Below are positions 39,355-49,777 of a DNA stretch of 64,000 bases, one piece after another. Both the position numbers and the translations under genes were made by a program. Position 1 is the first letter of the stretch. The number at the start of each line of letters is the position of its first letter. This DNA comes from Pseudomonas mucoides (GTDB lineage: Bacteria > Pseudomonadota > Gammaproteobacteria > Pseudomonadales > Pseudomonadaceae). The stretch is from the NCBI RefSeq assembly GCF_015461845.1, contig NZ_JACOPW010000001.1, forward strand, positions 1,116,001 to 1,180,000. The letters are read 5' to 3'. Below the pieces are notes generated by a model, which was not told the origin of the DNA, did no database searches, and saw only the letters and a list, made by a program, of their open reading frames with translations.

Positions 39355-42186
39355 TTAAACAGTAAAGGCGTCTTGCAGCAGTTTTTCCTGCTGCTCAGCG
39401 TGCATCGACGCATAACCACAAGCAGGTGCAGCAGAAGCCTCACGGCCCGCGTACTCGAGTACGAGAGACTTGTTGAGATTGCTGATGCTACGACGCAAGT
39501 GGTGTTGGCTGCAGTACCAGGCACCCTGGTTCATCGGCTCTTCCTGACACCAGACGGCATGTTTGGCGTTGGTGTAAGGAGCCAGGACTTCTTTCAAGTC
39601 GTCCTCAGGGAATGGGTACAGCTGCTCGATACGCACGATGGCGATGTCGTCACGACCTTCAGCACGGCGTTTTTCCAGCAGGTCGTAGTAGACCTTGCCG
39701 CTACACAGAACAATGCGCTCGACCTTGGACGGGTCCAGGGCGTCGATTTCCGGGATCACGGTCTGGAACGAACCTTCGGCCAGATCTTCCAGGGTCGAAA
39801 TAGCCAGTTTGTGACGCAGCAGCGACTTCGGAGTCAGAACGATCAATGGCTTGCGCAGCGGGCGAATCACCTGACGGCGCAGCAAGTGGTAGATCTGAGC
39901 CGGCGTGGTCGGTACGGCTACCTGAATGTTGTGCTCGGCGCACAGTTGCAGGTAACGCTCCAGACGAGCCGACGAGTGCTCCGGCCCCTGACCTTCATAA
40001 CCGTGCGGCAGCAGCATGGTCAGACCGCAGAGACGGCCCCACTTGTGCTCGCCACTGGTGATGAACTGGTCGATAACCACCTGGGCACCGTTGGCGAAGT
40101 CGCCGAACTGGGCTTCCCAGATCACCAGCGCCTCAGGCGTGGTGGTCGAGTAACCGTATTCGAACGCCAGCACGGCTTCTTCGGACAGGAACGAATCGTA
40201 CAGGTCGAAACGTGGCTGGCCCTTGTACAGGTTTTGCAGCGGGATGTAGGTGCCCGCGTCTTTCTGGTTGTGCAAGACAGCGTGACGGTGCGAGAACGTA
40301 CCGCGACCGATGTCCTGACCCGTCATGCGAATCGGGTGACCTTCGAACGCCAGGGTCGCGTACGCCATGGTTTCGGCGTAACCCCAGTTGATCGGCAGGC
40401 CGCCGGCTTGCATTTTCTGACGGTCTTCGTAGATTTTCGAGACCTGGCGCTGAACCACGAAGCCTTCCGGAATTTCCAGCAGCTTGGCGGACAGTTCCTG
40501 CAAGGTTTTCAGATCGAAACGCGTGTCGTGACGCGCGGTCCAGGCGTGGCCCAGATACGGACGCCAGTCCACGAACAACTCTTTGTTCGGCTCTTTGACC
40601 AGGCTTTTTACCACGTGCAGACCGTTGTCCAGCGCGTTGCGGTATTCGTCGACTTTCGCCTGAACACGCTCAACGTCCAGCACGCCGGCCTGGGTCAGAC
40701 GATCGGCATACAGCTCACGGGTGGTGCGCTGTTTGGTGATCTGCTGATACATGATTGGCTGGGTGCCACTTGGCTCGTCGGCCTCGTTGTGGCCACGACG
40801 ACGGTAGCAGACCAGGTCGATCACCACGTCACGCTTGAATTGCATGCGGTAGTCGATGGCCAGCTGGGTCACGAACAATACGGCTTCCGGATCATCACCA
40901 TTCACATGGAGGATCGGCGCCTGGATCATTTTCGCAACGTCGGTCGCGTACTCGGTGGAGCGCGAGTCCAGCGGGTTGCTGATGGTGAAACCCACCTGGT
41001 TGTTGATCACGATGTGAACAGTACCGCCGGTCTTGAAACCACGGGTCTGCGACATCTGGAAGGTTTCCATGACCACGCCCTGACCTGCGAATGCAGCGTC
41101 ACCGTGGATGGAGATCGGCAGAACCTTCTCACCGGTAGGGTCGTTACGACGATCCTGACGGGCGCGAACCGAACCTTCAACCACCGGGGAAACGATTTCC
41201 AGGTGGGACGGGTTGAACGCCATGGCCAGGTGAACTTCACCGCCGGCGGTCATCACGTTGGACGAGAAGCCCTGGTGGTATTTAACGTCACCGGAACCCA
41301 GCTCGACCTTCTTCTTGCCTTCGAACTCGTCGAACAGCTCGCGCGGGTTCTTGCCGAAGGTGTTGACCAATACGTTCAGACGACCACGGTGGGCCATGCC
41401 GATGACGATTTCCTTGGTGCCGTAGGAACCGGAACGCTGGATCAACTCGTCGAGCATTGGAATCAGGCTCTCGCCGCCTTCCAGGCCGAAACGCTTGGTA
41501 CCCGGGTATTTGGTGCCCAGGTATTTTTCCAGACCTTCGCCGGCGGTGACGCGCTCGAGCAAGTGGCTCTTGATGTCGGCGGAGTAAGTCGGACGGCCGC
41601 GTACGCTTTCCAGACGCTGCTGGAACCACTGGCGCTGCTCGGAATCGGTGATATGCGTAAATTCAGCGCCGATGGTGCGGCAATATGTCTGCTGCAACGC
41701 TTCGTGAATTTCGCGTAGGCTCGCCTCCTCTTTGCCGATGAACAGGTCGCCGGCACGGTAGGTCGTATCAAGATCGGCATTGGTCAAGCCGTAATGATTG
41801 ATTGACAGGTCTGCAGGTGCAGGACGCTGCCACAGCCCCAGCGGATCAAGCTGGGCTGCCTGGTGGCCACGCATACGGTAGGCCTGGATCAATCGCAGCA
41901 CTTCAACTTGCTTCTTCTCGTGCTCACTGCTCACGCTGCCGGCGGAAACCGGTTGTGCGCGGCGCTGGTTCTTTGCCAGCAAGACGAAATGATCGCGAAT
42001 TGTGGAGTGCGAAACATCGGTGGCAGTGTTGCCGTCAGCCGGCAACTTCTGGAAGTAGGTGCGCCACTCTTCTGGCACAGCGTTAGGGTCGTGCAGGTAG
42101 AGCTCGTAGAGCTCTTCCACATAGGCAGCGTTACTACCGGATAGGTAGGCGCTGTTCCACATGCGCTGCATCACGCTTTCTTGCAT
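39355..42186 (-). CDS. sucA: 2-oxoglutarate dehydrogenase E1
   Basis: A 943-residue thiamine-diphosphate decarboxylase that opens the 2-oxoglutarate dehydrogenase reaction. The N-terminal SNAAYVEELYELYLHDPNAVPEEWRTYF is the E2-binding start. GMAHRGRLNVLVN, GDAAFAGQGVVMETF and the GDDPEAVLFV region carry the cofactor site, and TGQDIGRGTFSHRHAVLHNQ lies in the second half. The length is typical. A 261-base spacer with hairpins separates it from sdhB. Confidence 0.97.
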   Translation of the reverse strand: MQESVMQRMWNSAYLSGSNAAYVEELYELYLHDPNAVPEEWRTYFQKLPADGNTATDVSHSTIRDHFVLLAKNQRRAQPVSAGSVSSEHEKKQVEVLRLIQAYRMRGHQAAQLDPLGLWQRPAPADLSINHYGLTNADLDTTYRAGDLFIGKEEASLREIHEALQQTYCRTIGAEFTHITDSEQRQWFQQRLESVRGRPTYSADIKSHLLERVTAGEGLEKYLGTKYPGTKRFGLEGGESLIPMLDELIQRSGSYGTKEIVIGMAHRGRLNVLVNTFGKNPRELFDEFEGKKKVELGSGDVKYHQGFSSNVMTAGGEVHLAMAFNPSHLEIVSPVVEGSVRARQDRRNDPTGEKVLPISIHGDAAFAGQGVVMETFQMSQTRGFKTGGTVHIVINNQVGFTISNPLDSRSTEYATDVAKMIQAPILHVNGDDPEAVLFVTQLAIDYRMQFKRDVVIDLVCYRRRGHNEADEPSGTQPIMYQQITKQRTTRELYADRLTQAGVLDVERVQAKVDEYRNALDNGLHVVKSLVKEPNKELFVDWRPYLGHAWTARHDTRFDLKTLQELSAKLLEIPEGFVVQRQVSKIYEDRQKMQAGGLPINWGYAETMAYATLAFEGHPIRMTGQDIGRGTFSHRHAVLHNQKDAGTYIPLQNLYKGQPRFDLYDSFLSEEAVLAFEYGYSTTTPEALVIWEAQFGDFANGAQVVIDQFITSGEHKWGRLCGLTMLLPHGYEGQGPEHSSARLERYLQLCAEHNIQVAVPTTPAQIYHLLRRQVIRPLRKPLIVLTPKSLLRHKLAISTLEDLAEGSFQTVIPEIDALDPSKVERIVLCSGKVYYDLLEKRRAEGRDDIAIVRIEQLYPFPEDDLKEVLAPYTNAKHAVWCQEEPMNQGAWYCSQHHLRRSISNLNKSLVLEYAGREASAAPACGYASMHAEQQEKLLQDAFTV

Positions 42187-42447
42187 GCTTGGTCACCCTC
42201 GGTTAGGGGAACACCACCGGCGTCGACACCGAGCAAACTTGCAGAAGTCCGAATGCAGCGACCAAAACAAGCCACTTAGGATCACGCTGATAGTCCGGGT
42301 ACCAGCCCGGATGCCCCTGCTTGTCTCATTTCTTCAAAATAAGAGCCGCAGCTTTATGGGCTGCTGCTCAGGTTAAGACTACGGCGCCGGTTGAAGCCTG
42401 CGCCGTAGCATCTTCGGTACAACGGTCTTGCAGTTACAGCAGCTGAA
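42187..42447 (-). other. sdhB-sucA spacer with stem-loops
   Basis: Contains CTACGGCGC/GCGCCGTAG (42379-42408, perfect 9-bp stem) and TCCGGG/CCCGGA (42294-42311). Neither is followed by a T-run. The spacer is long enough for a separate sucA promoter, but I cannot point to a convincing one. Confidence 0.5.
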
Positions 42448-43152
42448 TCACACGCCGCTTTGCAGCAGCATGTTACGTACGTGACCGATGGCCTTAGTCG
42501 GGTTCAGGCCTTTCGGACAGACGTTGACGCAGTTCATGATCCCGCGGCAGCGGAATACGCTGAACGGGTCATCCAGCGAAGCCAGACGCTCGGCAGTCTT
42601 GGTGTCGCGGCTGTCGGCCAGGAAGCGATACGCTTGCAGCAGAGCAGCTGGACCCAGGAACTTGTCCGGGTTCCACCAGAAGGACGGGCAAGAAGTCGAG
42701 CAGCAAGCGCACAGGATGCACTCGTACAGACCGTCAAGCTTTTCACGCTCTTCTGGGGTCTGCAGACGTTCGATGGCCGGAGCCGGCGTGTCGTTCTGCA
42801 GGTATGGCTTAACCTTCTCGTATTGCTTGTAGAAGATGCTCATATCGACGACCAGGTCACGGATAACCGGCAAACCTGGCAGCGGACGAACGATCAGCTT
42901 GTTACCTTTTACGACAGAAGACAGCGGCGTGACGCAGGCCAGACCGTTTTTGCCGTTGATGTTCATGCCGTCGGAACCGCAAACACCTTCACGGCAAGAG
43001 CGACGATAGGAGAAACCTTCGTCCTGCTCTTTGATCAGGGCCAGCACGTCCAGCACCATCAGGTCTTTACCACCGGTATCGACCTGGAATTCCTGCATGA
43101 ACGGCGCGGCGTCCTGATCAGGGTTGTAGCGATAAACACTGACTTGCAACAT
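42448..43152 (-). CDS. sdhB: Succinate dehydrogenase iron-sulfur subunit
   Basis: A 234-residue electron-transfer subunit of complex II. The 2Fe-2S cysteines are in SCREGVCGSDG and NGLAC; the 4Fe-4S and 3Fe-4S cysteines are in CILCACCSTSCPSFWW and CRGIMNCVNVCPKG. The ATG at 43152 (MLQVSVYRY) was chosen because AAGGGTGG lies before it and it matches other Pseudomonas SdhB; the frame is open three codons upstream. It follows sdhA by 11 bases. Confidence 0.97.
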   Translation of the reverse strand: MLQVSVYRYNPDQDAAPFMQEFQVDTGGKDLMVLDVLALIKEQDEGFSYRRSCREGVCGSDGMNINGKNGLACVTPLSSVVKGNKLIVRPLPGLPVIRDLVVDMSIFYKQYEKVKPYLQNDTPAPAIERLQTPEEREKLDGLYECILCACCSTSCPSFWWNPDKFLGPAALLQAYRFLADSRDTKTAERLASLDDPFSVFRCRGIMNCVNVCPKGLNPTKAIGHVRNMLLQSGV

Positions 43153-43163
43153 GGCGGCCACCC

Positions 43164-44939
43164 TTAATAAGTCCGAATCTTAGGTTCAAAAGTCGGAACA
43201 GTCTTCGGCGAGAAGTTCACAGCACGCTTGGTTACGCGCTTGTCACCCGGGAAGTACAGGGTGTGGCACAGCCAGTTTTCGTCGTCGCGGTCTTCGTAGT
43301 CTTCACGGGCGTGAGCGCCGCGGGACTCTTTGCGGATCTCTGCAGCGATGGCAGTAGCTTCGGCCACTTCCAGCAGGTTCTGCAGTTCCAGCGCTTCGAT
43401 ACGAGCGGTGTTGAACGCCTGGCTCTTGTCGTTGATCTTGACGTTGGCGATACGGCCACGCAGGTCAGCGAGCTGGGCGATACCCTTCTGCATGTATTCG
43501 CCGGTACGGAACACACCGAAGTAGTTCTGCATGCAGCTTTGCAGTTCTTTACGCAGGGTAGCGACGTCTTCACCTTCGGTACGCGAGTTCAGGCCATCGA
43601 GACGCGCCAGGGCTGCGTCGATGTCGGACTGGCGAGGGCGAGCGTAGTCGACGCCTTCTTTCAGGGTCTGCTCCAGGAACAGGCCGGCGGCACGACCGAA
43701 TACCACCAGGTCGAGCAGCGAGTTGCCGCCCAGACGGTTGGCACCGTGAACCGATACGCACGCCACTTCGCCTACAGCGAACAGGCCAGGAATGATCTGG
43801 TCCTTGCCGTCAGCGTCTTGAGTGATTGCCTGGCCATGAATGTTGGTGGCCACGCCGCCCATCATATAGTGGCAGGTTGGAACGACCGGAATCGGCGCCA
43901 CGGCTGGATCGACGTGGGCGAAGGTCTTGGACAGTTCCATGATGCCTGGCAGACGGCTGTGCAGAACTTCTTCACCGAGGTGATCGAGTTTCAGCATTAC
44001 GTGGTCGCCATCCGGACCGCAACCGTTGCCGGCGATGATTTCTTTAACCATCGAACGGGCAACAACGTCACGACCTGCAAGGTCTTTGGCGTTCGGAGCA
44101 TAACGCTCCATGAAACGCTCGCCGTGCTTGTTGATCAGGTAACCGCCTTCACCGCGGCAGCCTTCAGTCACCAGTACACCGGCGCCGGCGATGCCGGTTG
44201 GGTGGAACTGCCACATTTCGATGTCTTGTACCGGCACGCCAGCACGCAGAGCCATGCCGACGCCGTCACCGGTGTTGATCAGGGCGTTGGTGGTGGACGA
44301 GTAGATACGGCCTGCACCGCCAGTCGCCAGAACGGTGGCGTTAGCGCGGACGTAGGAGGTTTCGCCGGTTTCGATGCAGATGACGATCATGCCGACAAAG
44401 GCACCGTCTTCGTTCTTCACCAGGTCGACGCCGTAGTATTCGTTGAGGAATACGGTGCCGGCCTTCAGGTTGGCCTGGTACAGGGTGTGCAGCAGCGCGT
44501 GACCGGTACGGTCAGCAGCGGCGCACGTACGGGCAGCCTGGCCACCTTTACCGAAGTCTTTCGACTGACCGCCGAACGGACGCTGATAGATGCGACCCTG
44601 TTCGGTACGGGAGAACGGCAGACCCATGTGCTCGAGCTCGAACACCGCTTCCGGGCCTACGGAACACATGTATTCGATAGCGTCCTGGTCACCGATATAG
44701 TCGGAACCCTTGACGGTATCGTACATGTGCCAGCGCCAGTCATCGTTCGGATCTGCCGAGGCGATGGCGCAGGTGATGCCACCCTGGGCGGATACAGTGT
44801 GCGAACGAGTCGGGAAAACCTTGGTAACGACGGCAGTCTTGTGACCACCTTGTGCCAGCTGCAGCGCAGCGCGCATGCCAGCACCGCCGCCGCCAATGAT
44901 GATGGCGTCGAACGAAAGCGTATTAACTGTAGTAGACAT
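43164..44939 (-). CDS. sdhA: Succinate dehydrogenase flavoprotein subunit
   Basis: A 591-residue FAD subunit that oxidises succinate to fumarate. The dinucleotide motif [12 protein letters not shown] starts at residue 16. His47 in [11 protein letters not shown] is the covalent FAD attachment site. [21 protein letters not shown] and [18 protein letters not shown] are active-site and FAD segments. It is placed 3 bases after the sdhD stop, in the standard order C-D-A-B. Confidence 0.97.
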   Translation of the reverse strand: MSTTVNTLSFDAIIIGGGGAGMRAALQLAQGGHKTAVVTKVFPTRSHTVSAQGGITCAIASADPNDDWRWHMYDTVKGSDYIGDQDAIEYMCSVGPEAVFELEHMGLPFSRTEQGRIYQRPFGGQSKDFGKGGQAARTCAAADRTGHALLHTLYQANLKAGTVFLNEYYGVDLVKNEDGAFVGMIVICIETGETSYVRANATVLATGGAGRIYSSTTNALINTGDGVGMALRAGVPVQDIEMWQFHPTGIAGAGVLVTEGCRGEGGYLINKHGERFMERYAPNAKDLAGRDVVARSMVKEIIAGNGCGPDGDHVMLKLDHLGEEVLHSRLPGIMELSKTFAHVDPAVAPIPVVPTCHYMMGGVATNIHGQAITQDADGKDQIIPGLFAVGEVACVSVHGANRLGGNSLLDLVVFGRAAGLFLEQTLKEGVDYARPRQSDIDAALARLDGLNSRTEGEDVATLRKELQSCMQNYFGVFRTGEYMQKGIAQLADLRGRIANVKINDKSQAFNTARIEALELQNLLEVAEATAIAAEIRKESRGAHAREDYEDRDDENWLCHTLYFPGDKRVTKRAVNFSPKTVPTFEPKIRTY

Positions 44940-44942
44940 GAA

Positions 44943-45311
44943 TCAGATACCCCAAAGAATCTGCACACCCCAGACGAAGTACGCGAACATCGCGACGCCG
45001 CATACTGCCTGGAAGAGGAAACGTATTGCAGTCGCGGACTTGCCGAACGCCATTGGCGTCAGGTAGTCGGTCGCGATGGTCCACATGCCGACCCAGGCGT
45101 GAGCGCCAAGGGCAACGAGGGCCAGGAGACTGAAAATACGCATCCAGTTGCTTGCGAACAGTTCATGCCATTGGGCGTAGCCGATGCCTGGATGGGCAAC
45201 GACGTATCCGATCAGGAAAATGAAATAAGCCGCGAGAACGACCGCAGACACACGTTGTGCCATCCAGTCATAGAGGCCCGAACGCGACAGGTTCGTGACG
45301 TTAGTTACCAT
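44943..45311 (-). CDS. sdhD: Succinate dehydrogenase membrane anchor subunit D
   Basis: A 122-residue cytochrome b556 anchor with three transmembrane helices. It begins MVTNVTNLSRSGLYDWMAQRVSAV; the conserved His in VALGAHAWVGMWTI is the heme ligand region. The ATG at 45311 follows CAGGAG by 7 bases and overlaps sdhC by 7 bases; a TTG two codons before is less likely. Confidence 0.94.
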   Translation of the reverse strand: MVTNVTNLSRSGLYDWMAQRVSAVVLAAYFIFLIGYVVAHPGIGYAQWHELFASNWMRIFSLLALVALGAHAWVGMWTIATDYLTPMAFGKSATAIRFLFQAVCGVAMFAYFVWGVQILWGI

Positions 45312-45679
45312 ATCCAAACTCCTGCCAGAACGATTACCACCACGGAAACGGCGATAACGATTTTCGAGCCCAGTTTGCCGCCTTCAAGCGACTCGCCGAT
45401 GCCCATGTCCATGATCAAATGGCGCACACCGGCTACCAGGTGATACAGCAAGGCGGACAGGATTCCCCAAATCACTAGCTTGGCTAGCGGACTGGTCAGA
45501 CACGCTTTCACCTGACCGAAGCCTTCCTCGGAGCTCAGCGACTTGTCCAATGCATAAAGCATGATGGCCAGGCTGACAAAGAGGATGACACCGGAGATTC
45601 GGTGAAGAATGGACGTGTAAGCAGTGACTGGGAGTTTGATGGTCCTTAGGTCTAGGTTTACAGGTCGTTGGCTATTCAC
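45305..45679 (-). CDS. sdhC: Succinate dehydrogenase cytochrome b556 subunit C
   Basis: A 124-residue membrane subunit with three helices. RPVNLDLRTIKLPVTAYTSILHRISG is the conserved N-terminus with the quinone-site Ser/Arg region; HLVAGVRHLIMDMG carries the heme-ligand His. The only usable start in frame is the GTG at 45679, preceded by a run of seven A and no ribosome site. A TGA lies three codons upstream of it, in the A-run. First gene of the nine-gene block. Confidence 0.92.
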   Translation of the reverse strand: MNSQRPVNLDLRTIKLPVTAYTSILHRISGVILFVSLAIMLYALDKSLSSEEGFGQVKACLTSPLAKLVIWGILSALLYHLVAGVRHLIMDMGIGESLEGGKLGSKIVIAVSVVVIVLAGVWIW

Positions 45680-46042
45680 GGCTTTTTTTCACACTGAAGA
45701 GCCCCTAACAATCAGGGCAAAGTTGTTGGGGAGTGCACTGGTCAGGTACCCACCACCCAGGGAGTGCGACCCCCAATAAAGCAGGCCCAAAAGCCCCTGG
45801 CGGTCGGAGGCCGAGTATAGACAGTTAGGCTACTAATGACAACGCGTTCACCTTCCCCTAATAGCTGATTGCACAAGTTGGATAAAAGGCGTAAATGGCA
45901 GTCAATTTCGAGGAAAAAGTCCGGTTAAAGCCTTCTGGAGCAAGACTTTAGGCAAATTGACATTCGAATTTATCTCACTATAGTGGTGCGGGCCCTGCGT
46001 GGGGGGTCTGTCTGATGATTTCAAGCATAAATAGGAGGCCAC
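45680..46042. promoter_or_regulatory. Divergent sdh / gltA control region
   Basis: 363 bases without a gene. The gltA side carries a strong promoter (45957-45984). The sdh side must lie within 45680-45850; I see AT-rich DNA near 45830-45850 (TACTAATGACAAC) but no consensus pair I would defend. Confidence 0.6.
45957..45984 (+). promoter_or_regulatory. Sigma-70 promoter of gltA
   Basis: TTGACA (45957-45962) and TATAGT (45979-45984) are separated by 16 bases, a near-consensus promoter, about 60 bases before the gltA start codon. Confidence 0.8.
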
Positions 46043-47332
46043 ATGGCTGACAAAAAAGCGCAGTTGATCATCGAGGGCGCAGCCCCCGTCGAGCTGCCCA
46101 TTTTAACCGGCACCGTTGGTCCCGATGTTATCGATGTTCGGGGCCTGACGGCCACGGGCCGTTTCACCTTTGACCCTGGTTTCATGTCGACAGCTTCCTG
46201 CGAGTCGAAGATCACCTATATCGACGGCGACAACGGCATTCTGTTGCACCGCGGCTACCCGATCGAACAGCTGGCTGAAAAGTCGGACTACCTGGAAACC
46301 TGCTATCTGCTGCTCAACGGCGAACTGCCGACCGCAGAACAGAAGGCCCAGTTCGTCAGCACCGTGAAGAACCACACCATGGTTCACGAGCAGCTGAAGA
46401 CCTTCTTCAACGGCTTCCGTCGCGACGCCCACCCAATGGCCGTTATGTGCGGCGTAGTCGGCGCTCTCTCGGCCTTCTACCACGACTCCCTCGACATCAA
46501 TAACCCGCAGCATCGCGAAATCTCCGCGATCCGCCTGGTTGCCAAGATGCCGACCCTGGCAGCGATGGTTTACAAGTACTCCATGGGTCAACCCATGATG
46601 TACCCGCGCAACGACCTGACGTACGCGGAAAACTTCCTGCACATGATGTTCAACACCCCGTGCGAGATCAAACCGATCAGCCCGGTGCTCGCCAAGGCCA
46701 TGGACCGGATCTTCATCCTCCATGCCGACCACGAGCAAAACGCATCGACCTCTACCGTTCGTCTGGCCGGCTCTTCGGGAGCCAACCCGTTCGCCTGTAT
46801 CGCCGCTGGCATCGCTGCGCTGTGGGGCCCTGCCCACGGCGGTGCGAACGAAGCCGTTCTGACCATGCTCGATGAAATTGGCGATGTCTCGAACATCGAC
46901 AAGTACATCGCCAAGGCCAAGGACAAGAACGATCCGTTCAAACTGATGGGCTTCGGTCACCGGGTTTACAAAAACCGCGATCCACGCGCTACCGTCATGA
47001 AGCAGACCTGCGACGAAGTGTTGAAGGAACTGGGCATCAAGAACGACAAGCAACTCGAACTGGCCATGCGCCTGGAAGAGATCGCCCTGACCGACCCGTA
47101 CTTCATCGAACGCTCGCTGTACCCGAACGTCGACTTCTACTCGGGGATCATCCTCAAGGCGATCGGCATTCCAACCAGCATGTTCACCGTGATCTTCGCG
47201 CTGGCGCGGACTGTCGGCTGGATCTCCCACTGGAAAGAAATGCTCTCCAGCCCGTACAAGATTGGCCGCCCGCGCCAGCTGTACACCGGCTACGAGTCGC
47301 GTGACATCACCAAGCTGGAAGACCGCAAATAA
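46043..47332 (+). CDS. gltA: Citrate synthase, type II
   Basis: A 429-residue hexameric-type citrate synthase that condenses oxaloacetate and acetyl-CoA. His306 in [14 protein letters not shown], the His of [12 protein letters not shown] and the Asp that follows in the C-terminal part are the catalytic set. The N-terminal domain (residues 1-60) typical of NADH-inhibited enzymes is present. AGGAGG lies 6 bases before the ATG. It is divergent from sdhC. Confidence 0.97.
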   Translation: MADKKAQLIIEGAAPVELPILTGTVGPDVIDVRGLTATGRFTFDPGFMSTASCESKITYIDGDNGILLHRGYPIEQLAEKSDYLETCYLLLNGELPTAEQKAQFVSTVKNHTMVHEQLKTFFNGFRRDAHPMAVMCGVVGALSAFYHDSLDINNPQHREISAIRLVAKMPTLAAMVYKYSMGQPMMYPRNDLTYAENFLHMMFNTPCEIKPISPVLAKAMDRIFILHADHEQNASTSTVRLAGSSGANPFACIAAGIAALWGPAHGGANEAVLTMLDEIGDVSNIDKYIAKAKDKNDPFKLMGFGHRVYKNRDPRATVMKQTCDEVLKELGIKNDKQLELAMRLEEIALTDPYFIERSLYPNVDFYSGIILKAIGIPTSMFTVIFALARTVGWISHWKEMLSSPYKIGRPRQLYTGYESRDITKLEDRK

Positions 47333-47367
47333 GACCAGTCTTGCGATAACGTCTTAAGCTGCACCGG

Positions 47368-47402
47368 AAACGGCCTCTATTTATATAGAGGCCGTTTTTG
47401 TT
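47368..47402 (+). terminator. Terminator of gltA
   Basis: AAACGGCCTCTAT and ATAGAGGCCGTTT pair around four bases and are followed by TTGTTTG, 36 bases after the gltA stop. Confidence 0.92.
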
Positions 47403-47410
47403 TGTGCCTG

Positions 47411-47504
47411 CACTATCGCCATCGCGAGCAGGCTCACTCCTACAGGAGTTAGGTGTCGTACACACATCCCCTGTAGGAGCGAGCCTGCTCGCGAAGGTGT
47501 CAGC
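47411..47504. repeat. REP pair (GTAG class)
   Basis: CGCCATCGCGAGCAGGCTCACTCCTAC and GTAGGAGCGAGCCTGCTCGCGAAGG form an inverted pair with about 30 bases between, in the gap between the convergent gltA and actP genes. Confidence 0.88.
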
Positions 47505-47537
47505 CCTGACACCACGCCTCCCAACCTGCGGACAAAC

Positions 47538-47571
47538 AAAAATGCCCCGATCTCTCGACCGGGGCATTTCT
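47538..47571 (-). terminator. Terminator of actP
   Basis: AAATGCCCCGATC and GACCGGGGCATTT form a strong stem; upstream A-rich DNA gives TTTTTGTTTGT on the minus strand. Confidence 0.9.
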
Positions 47572-47605
47572 GTTTAACGCAACTTACATAACCCAACCTG
47601 AAGCC

Positions 47606-49264
47606 TTAGTGGGAAACCGCCCCGCTCGACCCCAACCCTGTCTGCGAACGCACAAACTGAGGGAAGAACAGCGCGCGCTCGTTATCAGCCGCGGTCGACT
47701 TGTCAGTGATCGAGAAGAACCAGATACCGACAAAGGCAATCGCCATCGAGAACAACGCCGGGTATTCATACGGGAAGATAGCCTTCTCGTGATGCAGGAT
47801 CTGCACCCAGATGGTTGGCCCGAGCACCATCAAACCGACCGCACTCACCAGGCCCAACCAGCCACCGATCATCGCACCGCGAGTGGTCAGCTTCTTCCAG
47901 TACATGGAAAGCAGCAGCACCGGGAAGTTGCAGCTCGCCGCGATGGAGAACGCCAGGCCCACCATGAACGCGATGTTCTGGCTTTCGAACAGAATGCCCA
48001 GGCCAATCGCCAACACGCCCAGGGCGATGGTGGTGATCTTCGAAACGCGGATTTCATCCTTGTCGTTAGCCTTGCCCTTCTTGATCACACTGGCGTACAG
48101 GTCGTGAGACACCGCCGTAGCACCTGCCAGCGTCAGGCCAGCCACGACCGCCAGGATGGTTGCAAACGCGACCGCCGAGATGAAGCCCAGGAAAATACTG
48201 CCACCCACCGCGTTCGCCAGGTGCACCGCCGCCATGTTGTTGCCGCCCAACAGCGCGCCCGCCGCATCTTTGAAGACCGGGTTGGTGCTGACCAGCAGGA
48301 TCGCGCCGAAGCCGATGATGAAGGTCAGGATGTAGAAGTAACCAATGAAGCCGGTTGCATACAGCACGCTCTTGCGCGCTTCTTTTGCGTCACTCACGGT
48401 GAAGAAGCGCATCAGAATGTGCGGCAGGCCAGCGGTACCGAACATCAATGCCAGGCCCAGGGAGAACGCCGAGATCGGGTCTTTCACCAGACCGCCGGGG
48501 CTCATGATCGCCTCACCTTTAGGGTGAACCTTGATCGCCTCGGAAAACAGCATGTTGAAGTCGAAGTTGACGTGCTTCATCACCATCAGCGCCATGAACG
48601 AGGCACCGGACAGCAACAGCACAGCCTTGATGATCTGCACCCAGGTGGTCGCCAGCATGCCGCCGAACAACACATACATGCACATCAGGATACCGACCAG
48701 GATCACCGCAACGTAGTAGTCGAGACCGAACAGCAGCTGGATCAGCTTGCCGGCACCGACCATTTGCGCAATCAGGTAGAACGCCACCACCACCAGCGAA
48801 CCACACGCGGACAGCGTGCGGATCTGGGTTTGCCCAAGGCGGTAGGACGCCACGTCGGCAAAGGTGTATTTGCCCAGGTTGCGCAGGCGTTCGGCGATCA
48901 GGAACAGAATGATCGGCCAGCCCACCAGGAAGCCGATCGAGTAGATCAGGCCATCGTAGCCGGAGGTGAACACCAGGGCGGAAATACCCAGGAAGGACGC
49001 CGCGGACATGTAGTCACCGGCAATCGCCAGACCGTTCTGGAAACCGGTGATCTTGCCGCCCGCCGCATAGTAGTCAGCGGCCGAGTTGTTGCGCTTGGAA
49101 GCCCAATAAGTGATGCACAGGGTCAAGCCGACAAACGCCACGAACATCAGGATCGCGGAAACGTTGAGCGGTTGTTTGTGCACTTCACCCGTCAGGGCTT
49201 CAGCCGCCCACGCACCCGGCGCAAACGCCGCAATGCTCAATAGAGCCATCAGACGCCGGATCAT
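47606..49264 (-). CDS. actP: Cation/acetate symporter
   Basis: A 552-residue sodium:solute symporter-family importer of acetate (and other short monocarboxylates) with about thirteen helices after a signal-like N-terminus (residues 1-20, ending AWAA). [38 protein letters not shown] is the family signature. Its ATG overlaps the DUF485 stop as ATGA; the DUF485-ActP pair is conserved in proteobacteria. Confidence 0.95.
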   Translation of the reverse strand: MIRRLMALLSIAAFAPGAWAAEALTGEVHKQPLNVSAILMFVAFVGLTLCITYWASKRNNSAADYYAAGGKITGFQNGLAIAGDYMSAASFLGISALVFTSGYDGLIYSIGFLVGWPIILFLIAERLRNLGKYTFADVASYRLGQTQIRTLSACGSLVVVAFYLIAQMVGAGKLIQLLFGLDYYVAVILVGILMCMYVLFGGMLATTWVQIIKAVLLLSGASFMALMVMKHVNFDFNMLFSEAIKVHPKGEAIMSPGGLVKDPISAFSLGLALMFGTAGLPHILMRFFTVSDAKEARKSVLYATGFIGYFYILTFIIGFGAILLVSTNPVFKDAAGALLGGNNMAAVHLANAVGGSIFLGFISAVAFATILAVVAGLTLAGATAVSHDLYASVIKKGKANDKDEIRVSKITTIALGVLAIGLGILFESQNIAFMVGLAFSIAASCNFPVLLLSMYWKKLTTRGAMIGGWLGLVSAVGLMVLGPTIWVQILHHEKAIFPYEYPALFSMAIAFVGIWFFSITDKSTAADNERALFFPQFVRSQTGLGSSGAVSH

Positions 49265-49572
49265 TGCTGAGCCTCCTTGAGAATCGCATTGTTCAGGTCG
49301 TCGAATTCGCCATTGGCGCGTCGTACGTAGATTGCAGTCAGGATAAAGGCCGAGAGAATCAGCCCGACACCAATCGGTATCCCCCAGGTAATCGAAGACT
49401 CAGGGCCGATTTTCGCCCCCAGCACATGCGGCCCGTAAGCAATCAAAAGAATGAATCCGGAGTAAAGCCCAAGCATGATCGCCGAAAGAATCCAGGCGAA
49501 CTTTTCTCGCTTGCTAACCAGCTCCTTGAAGCGCGGGCTGTTTTGAATCGAGAGGTAAATGCTGTCGTTCAT
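49261..49572 (-). CDS. DUF485 membrane protein, ActP partner
   Basis: A 103-residue protein with two transmembrane helices (about 25-47 and 60-83) and the DUF485 signature [35 protein letters not shown]. It is the YjcH-type partner always found before actP. The ATG at 49572 has GAGGA upstream; the frame extends 15 codons further but without a ribosome site. Probably assists or regulates ActP, which is inferred from context. Confidence 0.92.
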   Translation of the reverse strand: MNDSIYLSIQNSPRFKELVSKREKFAWILSAIMLGLYSGFILLIAYGPHVLGAKIGPESSITWGIPIGVGLILSAFILTAIYVRRANGEFDDLNNAILKEAQQ

Positions 49573-49711
49573 TGTTTTTATCCTCGCAGCACAGATTAAA
49601 GTTGGAACGTTATCCACTCTATGCGGCTGCGGAACAGGTTCCAGACGACCTTAGTATTAGAACGACATGACAGAATCGCCATTTTCCAGCAGACACGCCC
49701 GCAGAGAAACG

Positions 49712-49745
49712 CAAAAGGCCGCTTGGCGGTGATGCCAAGCGGCCT
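49712..49745 (-). terminator. Terminator of the binding-protein gene
   Basis: AAGGCCGCTTGGC and GCCAAGCGGCCTT form a 13-bp stem with a 6-base loop, 32 bases after the stop. It is followed by TTTGCG on the minus strand. Confidence 0.85.
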
Positions 49746-49777
49746 TCAGAGGTGCTGACCAGACACGTCAGCTCAAA

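Noticed and set aside
38056..41718. 1220-codon open frame on the plus strand opposite sucB and sucA
   Set aside because: It lies entirely antisense to two certain genes, has low-complexity shadow composition, and no ribosome site or domain. High third-position GC of the real genes creates such frames.
43263..45443. 726-codon plus-strand frame opposite sdhA and sdhD
   Set aside because: Antisense shadow of sdhA; no recognisable motif and no start signal.
47609..49243. 544-codon plus-strand frame opposite actP
   Set aside because: Its Gln/Arg/His-rich translation is typical of the reverse of a membrane protein gene, not a real product.
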